In this document: positions 1-7,175 of the stretch, piece by piece
Layout of the letters: each line of letters begins with the position of its first letter
Numbering within the stretch: position 1 is the first letter of the stretch
Assembly (NCBI GenBank): GCA_009377575.1
Contig: WHTU01000031.1
Location: 1 to 36,873, forward strand
Length of the DNA stretch: 36,873 nt
DNA from: Nitrososphaeraceae archaeon
GTDB taxonomy: Archaea; Thermoproteota; Nitrososphaeria; Nitrososphaerales; Nitrososphaeraceae
Direction of reading: 5' to 3'
Notes under the pieces: generated by a model
What the model saw: only the letters and a program-made list of their open reading frames with translations
Databases searched by the model: none
Told to the model about the DNA's origin: nothing
Position numbers and translations under genes: made by a program

Positions 1-57
1 TAACACCTTTGATTGGTATTCATGTCCACAGTTTTTACATGTGACCATTACAACCAT
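1..57 (-). CDS. Zinc-ribbon-like protein, N-terminal part (runs off left edge)
   Basis: An open frame on the minus strand starts with ATG at 57 (a second ATG in frame is at 48) and runs off the window. The 19 visible residues contain a CKNCGHEY knuckle, typical of the first half of a small zinc ribbon. Nothing of the second half can be seen, so the function is open. It lies downstream of the C2H2-finger gene on the same strand, 53 bp away. Confidence 0.4.
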   Translation of the reverse strand, partial: MVVMVTCKNCGHEYQSKVL

Positions 58-110
58 TATAGTTTGTTTTGACCGTTAAGTCATATAATTATTATCATAC
101 TAATTTTCGG

Positions 111-269
111 TCATCTCTCGTTTTTTGATAGATTTTGATGTTTTGTCTCATGCTCTTCTAACTCTTCACGTGACTCAAATTCTTGACCACAATCAACGCA
201 AGAGAAAGGCGCATACATTTTAACATCGATATCATCAGATTTTTCATCAGGATCTGTTTTATCACTCAT
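111..269 (-). CDS. Small single C2H2 zinc-finger protein (52 aa)
   Basis: The frame opens with ATG at 269 and stops with TGA at 111-113. After an acidic, Asp-rich start (about residues 1-18) comes one classical finger: Cys24-x2-Cys27-x12-His40-x3-His44. Single-finger C2H2 proteins of about 50-60 residues are common in Nitrososphaeria and are thought to bind DNA or protein, but their targets are unknown. It is divergent from the secreted peptide gene at 303, with a 33-bp gap that must hold elements for both genes. A second protein of the same type is encoded at 27074-27244. Confidence 0.7.
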   Translation of the reverse strand: MSDKTDPDEKSDDIDVKMYAPFSCVDCGQEFESREELEEHETKHQNLSKNER

Positions 270-302
270 AATATTTTTTATGTGGGGTAACTAAAAAACA
301 AT

Positions 303-509
303 ATGCCAAATCCGTTAAAGCTCATCACCATCGTAATCATTATTGCAGCAGTAGCTAATCTTACGTTTGGTAGTAGTGCATTGATCGAACAAGTTGTTAA
401 CGCTCAAAATATGACTGAAAACAACAACACCGATGATAATAGTACGAACGAATCAGGCACGATATCTAGTCTCCCGATGCCCATTCGTCCGCCATACGTT
501 AGTAATTAG
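303..509 (+). CDS. Small secreted Asn/Ser/Thr-rich protein (68 aa)
   Basis: A short basic N-terminus and a hydrophobic stretch (residues about 6-26) form a signal peptide or membrane anchor. It is followed by a hydrophilic segment rich in Asn, Thr and Ser with several N-x-S/T sequons, and a Pro-rich tail. This composition is typical of exported thaumarchaeal proteins that may be N-glycosylated. No catalytic motif is visible. The ATG at 303 fits the signal peptide well. The role is unknown; a cell-surface location is inferred. Confidence 0.6.
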   Translation: MPNPLKLITIVIIIAAVANLTFGSSALIEQVVNAQNMTENNNTDDNSTNESGTISSLPMPIRPPYVSN

Positions 510-545
510 TTATCGTTACTCTAAATTGAGCACTCGGCCTGTGAC

Positions 546-773
546 GTGGATAGACCTGGCTCAGCGAGAGATATTAAAATCTTGAACTTTCAAAGTCTCG
601 AAGTCTGTCCACATATTAAATCCAGTAACTACAAAAACCTGAAATGTCCAAAATGTATGGGAGATAATATTGAGATAATTCCAGTCCAGGATTACGAGAA
701 ATATAGTATTAGTATTAATAAGATCAGAGGAATTGATGTTGAATTTAGTGATGATAGGGCCAAGTCTAGGTAA
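546..773 (+). CDS. Hypothetical protein with one CPKC knuckle (75 aa)
   Basis: The frame uses a GTG start at 546 and ends at 773, directly abutting the stop of the convergent helix-turn-helix gene. A CPKC pair near residues 34-37 and a Cys at about residue 21 suggest metal binding, but no full four-Cys ribbon is present. I do not recognise the family. The start is uncertain because no clear ribosome-binding site decides it. Confidence 0.4.
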   Translation: MDRPGSARDIKILNFQSLEVCPHIKSSNYKNLKCPKCMGDNIEIIPVQDYEKYSISINKIRGIDVEFSDDRAKSR

Positions 774-1226
774 TTAATATTGCCTAATTTTAGAATTCAT
801 AAAATTCTGTTTGATATCTTTTTGATTAATCAATTTATTTTTTTTCATTGTATGAAATAGTCTAAGAAATAGATCAATGTGATTCCTGATTTCCAGATAC
901 ACATATGCTAATTCGTCAAGCTTGTTTAGTACCCAAAATTCTTGTAATATATTTTCTACCTCACTAGATGAAAGATCTAATTCAATAGCAACGTCAACTG
1001 GACGTTTACCGTGCAAGAATAGATATAATGCTCTTGTTTCTTTGGACTTATTTTTCAGGTCTTTTGTTTCAATGTCATGGTCTTCTTGACCATCTATTCG
1101 TCTAATGATTGTGCCGATGTCTTTGAAGCTCATATGTACCTGCTGTGCGATTTCTCGGATTGTCTTACCTTCCTGATGAAGCTTAATTACTAGCTGCTCT
1201 TTATCTTGTTTGTTTAGGACTTGCAT
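774..1226 (-). CDS. Helix-turn-helix protein (150 aa)
   Basis: The N-terminal half carries a homeodomain-like HTH: the segment EGKTIREIAQQVHMSFKDIG (about residues 19-38) has the spacing of a recognition-helix pair as in resolvase or sigma-like HTHs. A second HTH-like unit (about 74-92, GKRPVDVAIELDLSSSEVE) follows, then a helical tail. Proteins of this layout form a large paralogous family in Nitrososphaerales and are presumed DNA-binding regulators; targets are unknown. ATG at 1226 is the only good start. Confidence 0.65.
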   Translation of the reverse strand: MQVLNKQDKEQLVIKLHQEGKTIREIAQQVHMSFKDIGTIIRRIDGQEDHDIETKDLKNKSKETRALYLFLHGKRPVDVAIELDLSSSEVENILQEFWVLNKLDELAYVYLEIRNHIDLFLRLFHTMKKNKLINQKDIKQNFMNSKIRQY

Positions 1227-1378
1227 ATGATTTGTACACTATTTATTTGGAACTGTTGCTAGATAGCTTTTTCTCTCTCTGTTATCGGTTGTTACCTACC
1301 GCTACAGATTGATTTTAGCTGTTATTTTGTACCGTCTTATACTCACGGTGTAAGCTTATATGTGATGTATTTACAATC

Positions 1379-1400
1379 GTTAAATACCTTTTTGAATAGC
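1379..1400 (+). repeat. 22-bp promoter-like direct repeat, copy 1
   Basis: A TTAAATA-containing 22-bp block occurs identically here and at 2500-2521. It holds a TATA-like core followed by CCTTTTTGAATAGC. Here it ends 11 bp before an ATG (1412) that opens a small membrane-protein gene. The position suits an archaeal promoter plus initiator region. Confidence 0.6.
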
Positions 1401-1411
1401 TCTAAACGAGA

Positions 1412-1576
1412 ATGGTACTCGGAACTCTACTGTACATAATTATTATCATTGTCGTTATTATTGTTATAATAGCTCTACTCAAATTTCTTTTTCAATTGTT
1501 TTTTGTAGTACCAATTGGAACTGATTATTCTGTGGATATTCTATATGCTAAAGAGATTCTATTATCGATGAACTAG
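1412..1576 (+). CDS. Small single-pass membrane protein (54 aa)
   Basis: An ATG-to-TAG frame of 55 codons. Residues about 5-33 are an almost pure run of Ile, Val and Leu, giving one transmembrane helix. It is followed by a VVPIGTDYS segment and a short amphipathic tail. A second small gene at 10683-10814 encodes the same plan: a hydrophobic helix, then an aromatic/Leu stretch and VPAGVDLS. I infer one family with a VPxGxD-S/YS motif. It is preceded by a TATA-like repeat that also occurs at 2500. The function is unknown. Confidence 0.55.
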   Translation: MVLGTLLYIIIIIVVIIVIIALLKFLFQLFFVVPIGTDYSVDILYAKEILLSMN

Positions 1577-1682
1577 ATTAAGTCTGGCTGTAATGGCATT
1601 TGATTCAATCAGTTTTAATTGATGTATCAAACTTGCTATTTTTAGGATATAATGAACTGGATGAAGGTCCTGTCTCGTAGGC

Positions 1683-1901
1683 CTATCTATCATACCACTT
1701 TCTCGCCATTAAGACTGTATTTTTAGTGCGTTCCGTATTCCATAGATAAGATTTACACTTGCGACAGAACCGAGGAAGGCCCTTTCTTTCCCTGCCATTT
1801 CTTCTTTCTATCCATTTGTCCCCACAGCGATTACATTCATATTCTGTAGTACGAATCTGATAGATGGGCATTTTCTTTACTATTAGTAAAGTGACTCTCA
1901 T
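1683..1901 (-). CDS. Four-Cys zinc-ribbon protein
   Basis: The open frame gives 72 residues, but the better start is the internal ATG at residue 11 (MPIYQIRTTEYEC), which leaves about 62 residues. It has two Cys pairs, CNRCG (about 23-27) and CRKCKS (about 46-51), separated by a very basic loop, followed by W-N-T-E-R-T-K. This is the pattern of small nucleic-acid-binding zinc ribbons that are numerous in Nitrososphaeria. Its partners are unknown. Confidence 0.6.
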   Translation of the reverse strand: MRVTLLIVKKMPIYQIRTTEYECNRCGDKWIERRNGRERKGLPRFCRKCKSYLWNTERTKNTVLMARKWYDR

Positions 1902-1969
1902 AGGTTAAATATTTAACCCTACCATAAAGCTGCAGTTTCGATCAGTAGCGTTGAGCGCACATGTAGAAA

Positions 1970-2419
1970 TTAAATCATTACGATCTCAGCCACCAGATCA
2001 GTTAAGCGATCTGTGTCAAACGGTTTTTGTATGTATTTTGATATGTAATTTCCGTTTTCTAATTCTCTTATGAGTACATCATCTACATTATATGCTGAAT
2101 TGAGAATTATTTTGGTTTCGTTGCATTCTTTTATCTTGCGAGCAACAGAGTCTCCCCACATGCCCTCCAATTTATAATCCAATAGTATGAGAGATATTTT
2201 GTTACCCCGGTTTGTTTCTTCTATGTATTTCTCAATACACTCTTCGCCAGAGTCTACCGTTATTACATCGTATCTTGACCCGAGTACTAACCCAAATAAT
2301 AAACGCACGTCTGGTTCGTTATCACATATCATTATCGTTTTCTTTCTTCTTTTAAAATTACTATTACTATGATGATTATAGGTTAAATTCAAAATGCGTG
2401 ACTGCAAGCTTTGGCACAC
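1970..2419 (-). CDS. Stand-alone response-regulator receiver domain
   Basis: From about residue 28 the protein is a CheY-like receiver domain. An acidic cluster (MICDNEPDVR) follows beta-1, the phospho-acceptor Asp lies in LILLDYKLEG, and the conserved Lys-Pro sits in IQKPF near the C-terminus. The usual Thr/Ser switch position reads LNSAYN. There is no output domain, so it probably signals by protein contact within a phosphorelay. The first about 25 residues (MCQSLQSRILNLTYNHH...) do not look like a domain, and the true start may be later. No kinase gene is adjacent. Confidence 0.75.
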   Translation of the reverse strand: MCQSLQSRILNLTYNHHSNSNFKRRKKTIMICDNEPDVRLLFGLVLGSRYDVITVDSGEECIEKYIEETNRGNKISLILLDYKLEGMWGDSVARKIKECNETKIILNSAYNVDDVLIRELENGNYISKYIQKPFDTDRLTDLVAEIVMI

Positions 2420-2499
2420 TGGGTATAAAGACCTTTAGAACCACATACCTCACGATATAAGCTTCAACAGTTGTCTTGCAGGGGGTGAGTTTTATAATA

Positions 2500-2521
2500 G
2501 TTAAATACCTTTTTGAATAGC
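2500..2521 (+). repeat. 22-bp promoter-like direct repeat, copy 2
   Basis: Identical over 22 bp to 1379-1400. It lies after a TTTATAATAG stretch and 28 bp before an ATG at 2550. It probably drives the short frame(s) at 2550-2784. Confidence 0.6.
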
Positions 2522-2549
2522 GCCCAATCGACAAATTCACTCATGGATT

Positions 2550-2684
2550 ATGGGGGATGGCCATGACGACAGGAATGACAGTTACTATCACTATCATGGA
2601 TTTATTTTTGTTCATTCGGCTTTTTCAGGGTATATTCTGTGTAGTATCAATTTACCTCAAGAGTGTACGGGTTTCTATAACTAG
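2550..2684 (+). CDS. Possible short His/Tyr-rich peptide (44 aa), tentative
   Basis: Downstream of the duplicated promoter-like repeat, the ATG at 2550 opens a 44-codon frame whose N-terminal part is rich in Asp, His and Tyr (GHDDRNDSYYHYHG), followed by a more hydrophobic stretch. An alternative frame from 2557 gives a 75-residue Cys/Leu-rich product of unusual composition. I cannot tell which, if either, is translated. It is kept because the duplicated promoter suggests that something here is expressed. Confidence 0.25.
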   Translation: MGDGHDDRNDSYYHYHGFIFVHSAFSGYILCSINLPQECTGFYN

Positions 2685-2813
2685 CTACAGTTCCCAGCTC
2701 TTATCCTCCTATTGTTGCTGGTTGTATTGCCTGCGTTGGTTGTATCGCTGTCTGCGTCTGCGTCAGTTGAGTTTTCATATTTAATATACTAGTATCTGCT
2801 AATGCTTGACAGA

Positions 2814-3014
2814 TTAGTTGGGTGTTACCGACTTGCGTACACCCCATAACGAAGCCATCAGAGTAAGCTTTCTGGGCGTTTGTAAAAAGTCCACATGCTT
2901 GATATTTAACTGAATCAAACTTTTGTAGTATTCCATCTGCGCTCCATCAATACGGAGCAGTAAGAATGAAGATGAACGTAAGATTTTTGAGGCAGACTTG
3001 GCACAATTTATCAT
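2814..3014 (-). pseudogene. Possible sensor-kinase fragment, tentative
   Basis: The 66-residue frame begins MINCAKSASKILR and continues ...EYYKSLIQLNIKHVDFLQTP, loosely resembling the stretch before the histidine-kinase core in thaumarchaeal sensor kinases, where an INCA-x-SA segment precedes a strand. No H, N or G box is present. It could also be a chance frame. The surrounding 2.8-3.3 kb shows no other coherent gene. Confidence 0.2.
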
Positions 3015-3331
3015 CAGGTTCGTTTCTCGATTTTCTTACGAAATTTGAGTGTCATTGTGGCATGATGTAAGGAAAATAGAACCTTTTTGGATCATATGTA
3101 CATCGGCCTTCTATTCATTGAATTTGTGATATCATAAAAGAAATGGTGCTGAAATTACGAGAGCATATAAATAAATGAAGATCATGTGGAGTATCAGGCT
3201 TTTTGCAAATATGGGTCAGAAGAACTAAGGGTAATTGTCGGTTCGATGCACACAAAGGATCCCTATGAGTGTCCATAATATGATGAATTGCATACATAAT
3301 ACTCGATTACATGTAAAAAAGAGCACTACTT

Positions 3332-3523
3332 GTGAGGATTGATAACCACTTATTATCGTCAGAATGTAATTTTGGCCTTAGCGGATGTGTCAACGATGTG
3401 AGAGATTTTGCAACTACACTAATTCTGTGTAGATTTAGACCCGATATGATCAGAATACTAATAAACGAACGAGCCACAAAAGCTAAGATACTAGAAAATC
3501 TGGATTCGATCGTAAGAAATTGA
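3332..3523 (+). pseudogene. Caspase-like (C14, metacaspase-type) peptidase fragment
   Basis: The segment LSGCVNDVRDF followed by RPDMIRILINERATKAKILE matches the N-terminal part of the p20 caspase fold of prokaryotic metacaspases, where the pattern is L-x-G-C-x-N-D-x-x-x-M/F followed by I-x-x-L-x-D/N-E-x-A-T-x-x-N/K-I-L. The frame stops before the region holding the catalytic His and Cys, and its 5' end lacks the first ALxIGI strand. It starts directly as RIDNHLLSSEC. It is therefore a decayed remnant with no expected activity. Confidence 0.6.
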
Positions 3524-3696
3524 ACTTTGCGATAAGAATAACTGGGCCTGTTTCTTCTTCCATTTGATCAGAGTTAGGCTTTAGAACATTCTATTAGTTG
3601 AGTTCATAATTGTGACACAAAACTGTCCAACGATATTCAAAGCAAGAGTGCCATAAAAAATCTTTTTAATAAAAGCTTTTGCTGAAAGTGATTGTC

Positions 3697-4140
3697 CTAC
3701 AGAAATCTAAAATCCTCTTTTACAGTAATAAGTACGATATGGCTATTTGTTCTTTCAATGGCAGGAAGGGCGAGATCTCTTTTGACAAAGTTGCTGAGTT
3801 CTCGATGATTCCGAAATTTGGCTACAATTATCATGTCTGTAAGTCCAGTAATGTCGTATACAGCGCATACATTGGGAAATTCAGAGATTGCTCTTTCAAC
3901 CTCTGCTATCTTTCCCTTGTGTGCAGTAACTTCTATTATTGCTGTCAAATCGTAACCTAATTTCTCATGGTCTACTATTGCCGAATAGGATTTGATTATT
4001 CGATGGTCCTGAAGTTTATTTATTCGCGAAAGGACAGTAGGAGGAGAAACACCTATCTGAGCTGCAATATTTCTGTACGAAAGCCTTGCATCACGCAGAA
4101 TCATCTTTAATATCTTTATGTCTGTTTCGTCGATATTCAA
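3697..4140 (-). CDS. Lrp/AsnC-family transcriptional regulator
   Basis: At 147 residues it has the usual family length. Residues 1-60 form the AsnC-type winged HTH (MNIDETDIKILKMILRDAR, then YRNIAAQIGVSPPTVLSRI). Residues about 65-140 are the ligand-binding RAM/AsnC domain with the ...VYDITGLTDMIIVAKF strand typical of the dimer core. Such proteins sense amino acids or related small molecules and regulate metabolic genes. It faces the same way as the membrane protein gene upstream (4249-5187), separated by 108 bp. ATG at 4140 fits the family start. Confidence 0.88.
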   Translation of the reverse strand: MNIDETDIKILKMILRDARLSYRNIAAQIGVSPPTVLSRINKLQDHRIIKSYSAIVDHEKLGYDLTAIIEVTAHKGKIAEVERAISEFPNVCAVYDITGLTDMIIVAKFRNHRELSNFVKRDLALPAIERTNSHIVLITVKEDFRFL

Positions 4141-4248
4141 TGCGGCGTCCTAATTAATTACAAGAAAACAAATAGTATATTGACTTGTTTCACTTATTCC
4201 TGTTCCTGCTTCTGCGACTAAAAATTATTATTATCACCATACTTTTTT

Positions 4249-5187
4249 TTACCTAGAATACTTTAATCCTGCCTCTAATTTACGAATTCGATTGATTATG
4301 TTTAGATGATTGGCTTGTACTTCTGTAGTTACATACAGGAGATAGTCATCTCCAAATGGCATAGTAATACGCTTAATCTTTTCATATTCTGCTAATACGT
4401 ACCTTCCTTTTCCTATCTTGTGGGAAAGTTCACTGCGTACCTTCCATCCAGTCATAGCCATTTCAAGCGATTTTTTGGTCTCTTCTGAAGTAAGCAAATT
4501 CTCTACACCTTGGCGATGTCGAGAGTACATTGTCTTGCCATCGGAATCGCATATAGTAACTAACGTAATATTTGGATCGATATTTACAATATCATTATAG
4601 TGCTGCTTTATCCTAAAGAGTCTGATCCTTAGCAAAGAACTAATTATGAATCCAAATATTGCACCCCATATGAGATGAAACGCTATCGCAATTAATGTAA
4701 TATTTGTGATAGACTGAATTATATCTTCAGAGGATACTGGATCCTGTGATTCTATAGCTAATATAGTAGTTATAGAATTAATAGCTGGCTCAACTAAGAA
4801 CGCGGTTATTGGTAAAAATAATACAAGCCATACTATCATACCTGCTCCCATGCCAACCAGTGAACTCTTGTACGGATTGAGCATACGTACTTTTTTCCAT
4901 CTAATCCCAATGACACCAAATGCTGCTCCTATTATAGTACCAATTAACAGGTGAAGACCAAAAGCCGTAGACGTTGCAGCTGTTACATCATCTATGCCTA
5001 GACTAATTCCCATAATCGAATAAAATGCTCCAATTGGTAATCCAAGCAATAATTCAGTTACTATGATAACCGAGGATAATGACCAAGTTGCTATAAAACC
5101 AGCAAATGCTCCATACTTTACTCCTTTGAATATCACCATTACTTGATTTTTATCTTTGTTTCTTTTTTTAGTTATGGAGAGCATCAT
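4249..5187 (-). CDS. Four-helix membrane protein with cytosolic sensor-like domain (312 aa)
   Basis: The N-terminal part (about 20-195) has four hydrophobic helices: about 23-52, 73-97, 108-135 and 162-188. The soluble C-terminal domain (about 200-312) begins NITLVTICDSDGKTMYSRHR and contains LLTSEETKKSLEMAM, RSELSHKIGKGRYVLAEYEK and DDYLLYVTTEV. I recognise this C-terminal unit as a domain found widely as a free protein in Thaumarchaeota (DUF6659-like, roadblock/profilin-like in size). Joining it to a membrane bundle suggests a sensor or transport-coupled function, which is inference. The ATG at 5187 precedes a Lys-rich leader. Confidence 0.6.
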   Translation of the reverse strand: MMLSITKKRNKDKNQVMVIFKGVKYGAFAGFIATWSLSSVIIVTELLLGLPIGAFYSIMGISLGIDDVTAATSTAFGLHLLIGTIIGAAFGVIGIRWKKVRMLNPYKSSLVGMGAGMIVWLVLFLPITAFLVEPAINSITTILAIESQDPVSSEDIIQSITNITLIAIAFHLIWGAIFGFIISSLLRIRLFRIKQHYNDIVNIDPNITLVTICDSDGKTMYSRHRQGVENLLTSEETKKSLEMAMTGWKVRSELSHKIGKGRYVLAEYEKIKRITMPFGDDYLLYVTTEVQANHLNIINRIRKLEAGLKYSR

Positions 5188-5202
5188 GAAAGTCTCTTTT
5201 TA

Positions 5203-5373
5203 TCACGTCCTACTCTGCTCAAGAAAAGTGTTTTTCACTACCTTGAACATACATTGTTTTATCGTCGTATCTGAAATTCTGCAAGCAGTGAAATGCCAAA
5301 CGACTTCTAGTGACAAGTAACTGATTGTAAAGCCGATAATAGGAAATATTATGAGATTTAGGTTTTTAAGCAT
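5203..5373 (-). CDS. Small membrane protein, paralogue A (56 aa)
   Basis: An ATG-to-TGA frame of 57 codons. One hydrophobic helix (about 6-22) is followed by LEVVWHFTACRI and a Cys-containing basic tail. It is clearly paralogous to the protein encoded at 6137-6310: both share NLNL, GFxISYLxLE, WHFTACRIxD, and CxFKxVK. The helix ends in a conserved Trp-His-Phe-Thr-x-Cys motif that could bind metal or haem, though this is only a guess. It is on the same strand as, and 15 bp upstream of, the 4249-5187 membrane protein, so the two are probably co-transcribed. Confidence 0.6.
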   Translation of the reverse strand: MLKNLNLIIFPIIGFTISYLSLEVVWHFTACRISDTTIKQCMFKVVKNTFLEQSRT

Positions 5374-5670
5374 TTTTCAATACACAATCATAACGGGATT
5401 AGTAGAATATAAAGCATTCTCCTAAATCGCATAACGTTTGAAAGCAAATATCTTCAATCGGATTATATCTGTTAAATCGACTTATCCTGAAATAGGAATT
5501 AGCTTAACGGATGCAAGATGAAATAGTTATGCTCGATGAAGAATAATTAATCAATATTTCCATTTTAGATCGACCTACGTTCTTAAAATTCTTAATTTTC
5601 GTTAATTTCAAAACACCTTCATAAGATAAAACAAGCTATCCATTTGGGTGAATATTTTAAGCATGTGAAA

Positions 5671-5883
5671 TCATGAAATGAGCTTTATTTTATTTAAGAG
5701 TCTCCTTCTTAGCTTTGCATCATGCGTTTTTATTCTCAAACTTGTTCCGCAGCACGGACACCTGATCTTATTCCACCTTATAAAAACCTCACATTCTGTA
5801 CATCGTCTTACACCATCTTCATAACACGTAGTATGATATGACTTCTTTGCTTTATACTCAACGCAAATATTTCTGCAGGACAT
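5671..5883 (-). CDS. Cys-rich zinc-ribbon protein (70 aa)
   Basis: The Cys pattern is Cys3/Cys7, Cys20, CTEC (about 28-31) and CPCC (about 43-46), then a basic tail (LRRRLLNKIK). The segments RRCTECEVFIRW and IRCPCCGTSLR match a small protein family repeated many times in Nitrososphaerales genomes. Metal binding is likely; nucleic-acid binding is inferred from the basic tail. It lies between the two paralogous small membrane-protein genes, on the same strand. Confidence 0.65.
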   Translation of the reverse strand: MSCRNICVEYKAKKSYHTTCYEDGVRRCTECEVFIRWNKIRCPCCGTSLRIKTHDAKLRRRLLNKIKLIS

Positions 5884-6136
5884 AATATGTCTTACTTGTA
5901 TTTCAAAACATAATTATTAGTTGTTTTCACAGTCCACAGCTAGTTAGTACCCTAAAGTTATCCAGCTGCAAAATACTGAAAGCCATCTCTAAGAATAATT
6001 GTTAGCGTTTCTCTCATAGATGCAGATTCAGAATTTCTCTCTATTGGTTTGACTCTTGATAACTTGCTGTTCTTCTTACTGCTATTAGGCACTAAGAAAT
6101 TGTTCATCTCTCTCGTTCTCACTTCGCTTTATTTAT

Positions 6137-6310
6137 TTAGGTTCTTTTGCTGCTTGAGATGACTAATGTTTTTACTTGTTTGAATACACATGGTGGTATA
6201 GGTTTGTCTTTAATTCTGCAGGCTGTAAAGTGCCATCCTCCTTCAAGAGCCAAGTAGCTGATCACAAAGCCAAGCGCCACGTAAGTTAATAGATTCAGAT
6301 TTTCTAACAT
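6137..6310 (-). CDS. Small membrane protein, paralogue B (57 aa)
   Basis: The frame can start at 6325, but the ATG at 6310 (MLENLNLL) matches the start of its paralogue at 5203-5373 and is preferred. One transmembrane helix (about 7-23) leads into LEGGWHFTACRIKDKPIPPC and a basic tail. Conservation between the copies centres on the end of the helix and the WHFTACRI motif, suggesting selection on that site. The function is unknown. Confidence 0.6.
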   Translation of the reverse strand: MLENLNLLTYVALGFVISYLALEGGWHFTACRIKDKPIPPCVFKQVKTLVISSSKRT

Positions 6311-6456
6311 TCCAGTAGTACCCATCTGATTTGTATTATATAAGGTTCTTTATGACAAAATTAAACATTTGAGTTGAAATGCAATCTAATACCTGATATC
6401 TGTTAAGATCTGTACTTTAGTCATGAAGTGCTCCTTATCAACTGTAAACAGGTATA

Positions 6457-6906
6457 CTAACAAAATCTGGGGTGCTCCCAATCTGTTCTTTCTTCAAATG
6501 ATGGAAGTTGTGATTGACGTTGCAAGTACCAATTGTATATCCATCTAAAGAAAAGTTTTATTCTATTCAAGTAATGGTTCCACGTCGTTATCCATCGTTT
6601 GTCTGGGTCGATCTGTGGATCCTTGACTTTCCCATTGAGATAGGCTAGAATTTGCTCCTTTATATTGATATCAAGAAGTGAGATAGGGCCTAAGTACTTC
6701 GCAAAGTCAATGATCGGTTTGAGATTATTAATCTGATGATTTCATAAGATCCCTTTTCTTGCATGTAATTATAAAAATCCACAATTGTGGATCTATTTTG
6801 TTCGTTGGGGAGTAACTGAATTTTAGTTAACAAAGTTGAAATCTTGATGGCCATCTTTTGCTTGGTTTGAATTAAGAGGTGGTGCTTCTACCATGAGAGT
6901 ATCCAT
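6457..6906 (-). pseudogene. Decayed tyrosine recombinase / integrase, N-terminal part
   Basis: Joining frames on the minus strand rebuilds the SAM-like core-binding domain of a thaumarchaeal tyrosine recombinase. There is an N-terminal piece from ATG 6906, a middle piece (ATG 6854) ending in FYNYMQEKGS, and after a shift near 6745 a long piece running INNLKPIIDFAKYLG ... YLNRIKLFFRWIYNWY ... DWEHPRF. It stops with TAG at 6457. At least two frameshifts are needed, and the catalytic R-H-R-Y domain is missing. It starts only 42 bp beyond the 3' end of tRNA-Gly, on the same strand, as integrases do in elements inserted at tRNA genes. Confidence 0.65.
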
Positions 6907-6947
6907 CTCTTTAATAGTAAATCTAGTACTTGAATTCCTATACTTAG

Positions 6948-7072
6948 TGCGGTCACCGGGATTTGAATTCCCGCCCTATCTTGTTAAAAGATCGAGTCCC
7001 GGGTTACGGGCTAGCCTCGTATTCTAGGATACATGGAAGGCCAGTGTACTAACCAAACTATACGATGACCGC
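6948..7072 (-). tRNA. tRNA-Gly(UCC) with two apparent introns
   Basis: The acceptor stem GCGGTCA/TGACCGC plus A73 is perfect. The D arm is GTAT-AGTTTGGTTA-GTAC. The anticodon arm is CTGGC-CTTCCA...G-GCTAG with anticodon TCC at 7035-7037. A 17-nt insert after A37 (7017-7033), with an internal GTAT/ATAC hairpin, is a canonical 37/38 intron. The T arm closes as CCGGG-TTCAAAT-CCCGG only if about 30 nt (6968-6997, with an ATCTT/AAGAT hairpin) are removed, implying a second intron near position 53/54. The variable loop is then 8 nt, longer than usual, so exact splice points are uncertain. A Trp(CCA) reading is possible but fits worse. Confidence 0.8.
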
Positions 7073-7100
7073 ACATATAATTAGGCTCGGAAGCAATGGC

Positions 7101-7110
7101 TATTTATTTC
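7101..7110 (-). promoter_or_regulatory. TATA box of the tRNA-Gly gene
   Basis: On the minus strand the sequence reads GAAATAAATA, 29-38 bp upstream of tRNA nucleotide G1 (7072). This is the spacing of an archaeal TBP site. The same 103-bp gap also holds the upstream region of rtcB on the other strand. Confidence 0.5.
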
Positions 7111-7175
7111 TATGTTAGAGTATTTAGCAGGTAATGGAAGCATTCATGAATTGGATTGCTTAAGCAAGGCTTATA

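Noticed and set aside
2187-2372. 61-aa plus-strand frame opposite the response regulator
   Set aside because: It lies fully antisense to the receiver domain and has no motif; a shadow frame.
3115-3297. 60-aa minus-strand frame
   Set aside because: No motif, unusual composition, no upstream signal; treated as chance.
7034-7039. Reading the tRNA as tRNA-Trp(CCA)
   Set aside because: The shifted anticodon stem pairs, but it puts a pyrimidine at position 37 and two bases between the D and anticodon stems; the Gly(UCC) reading fits better.
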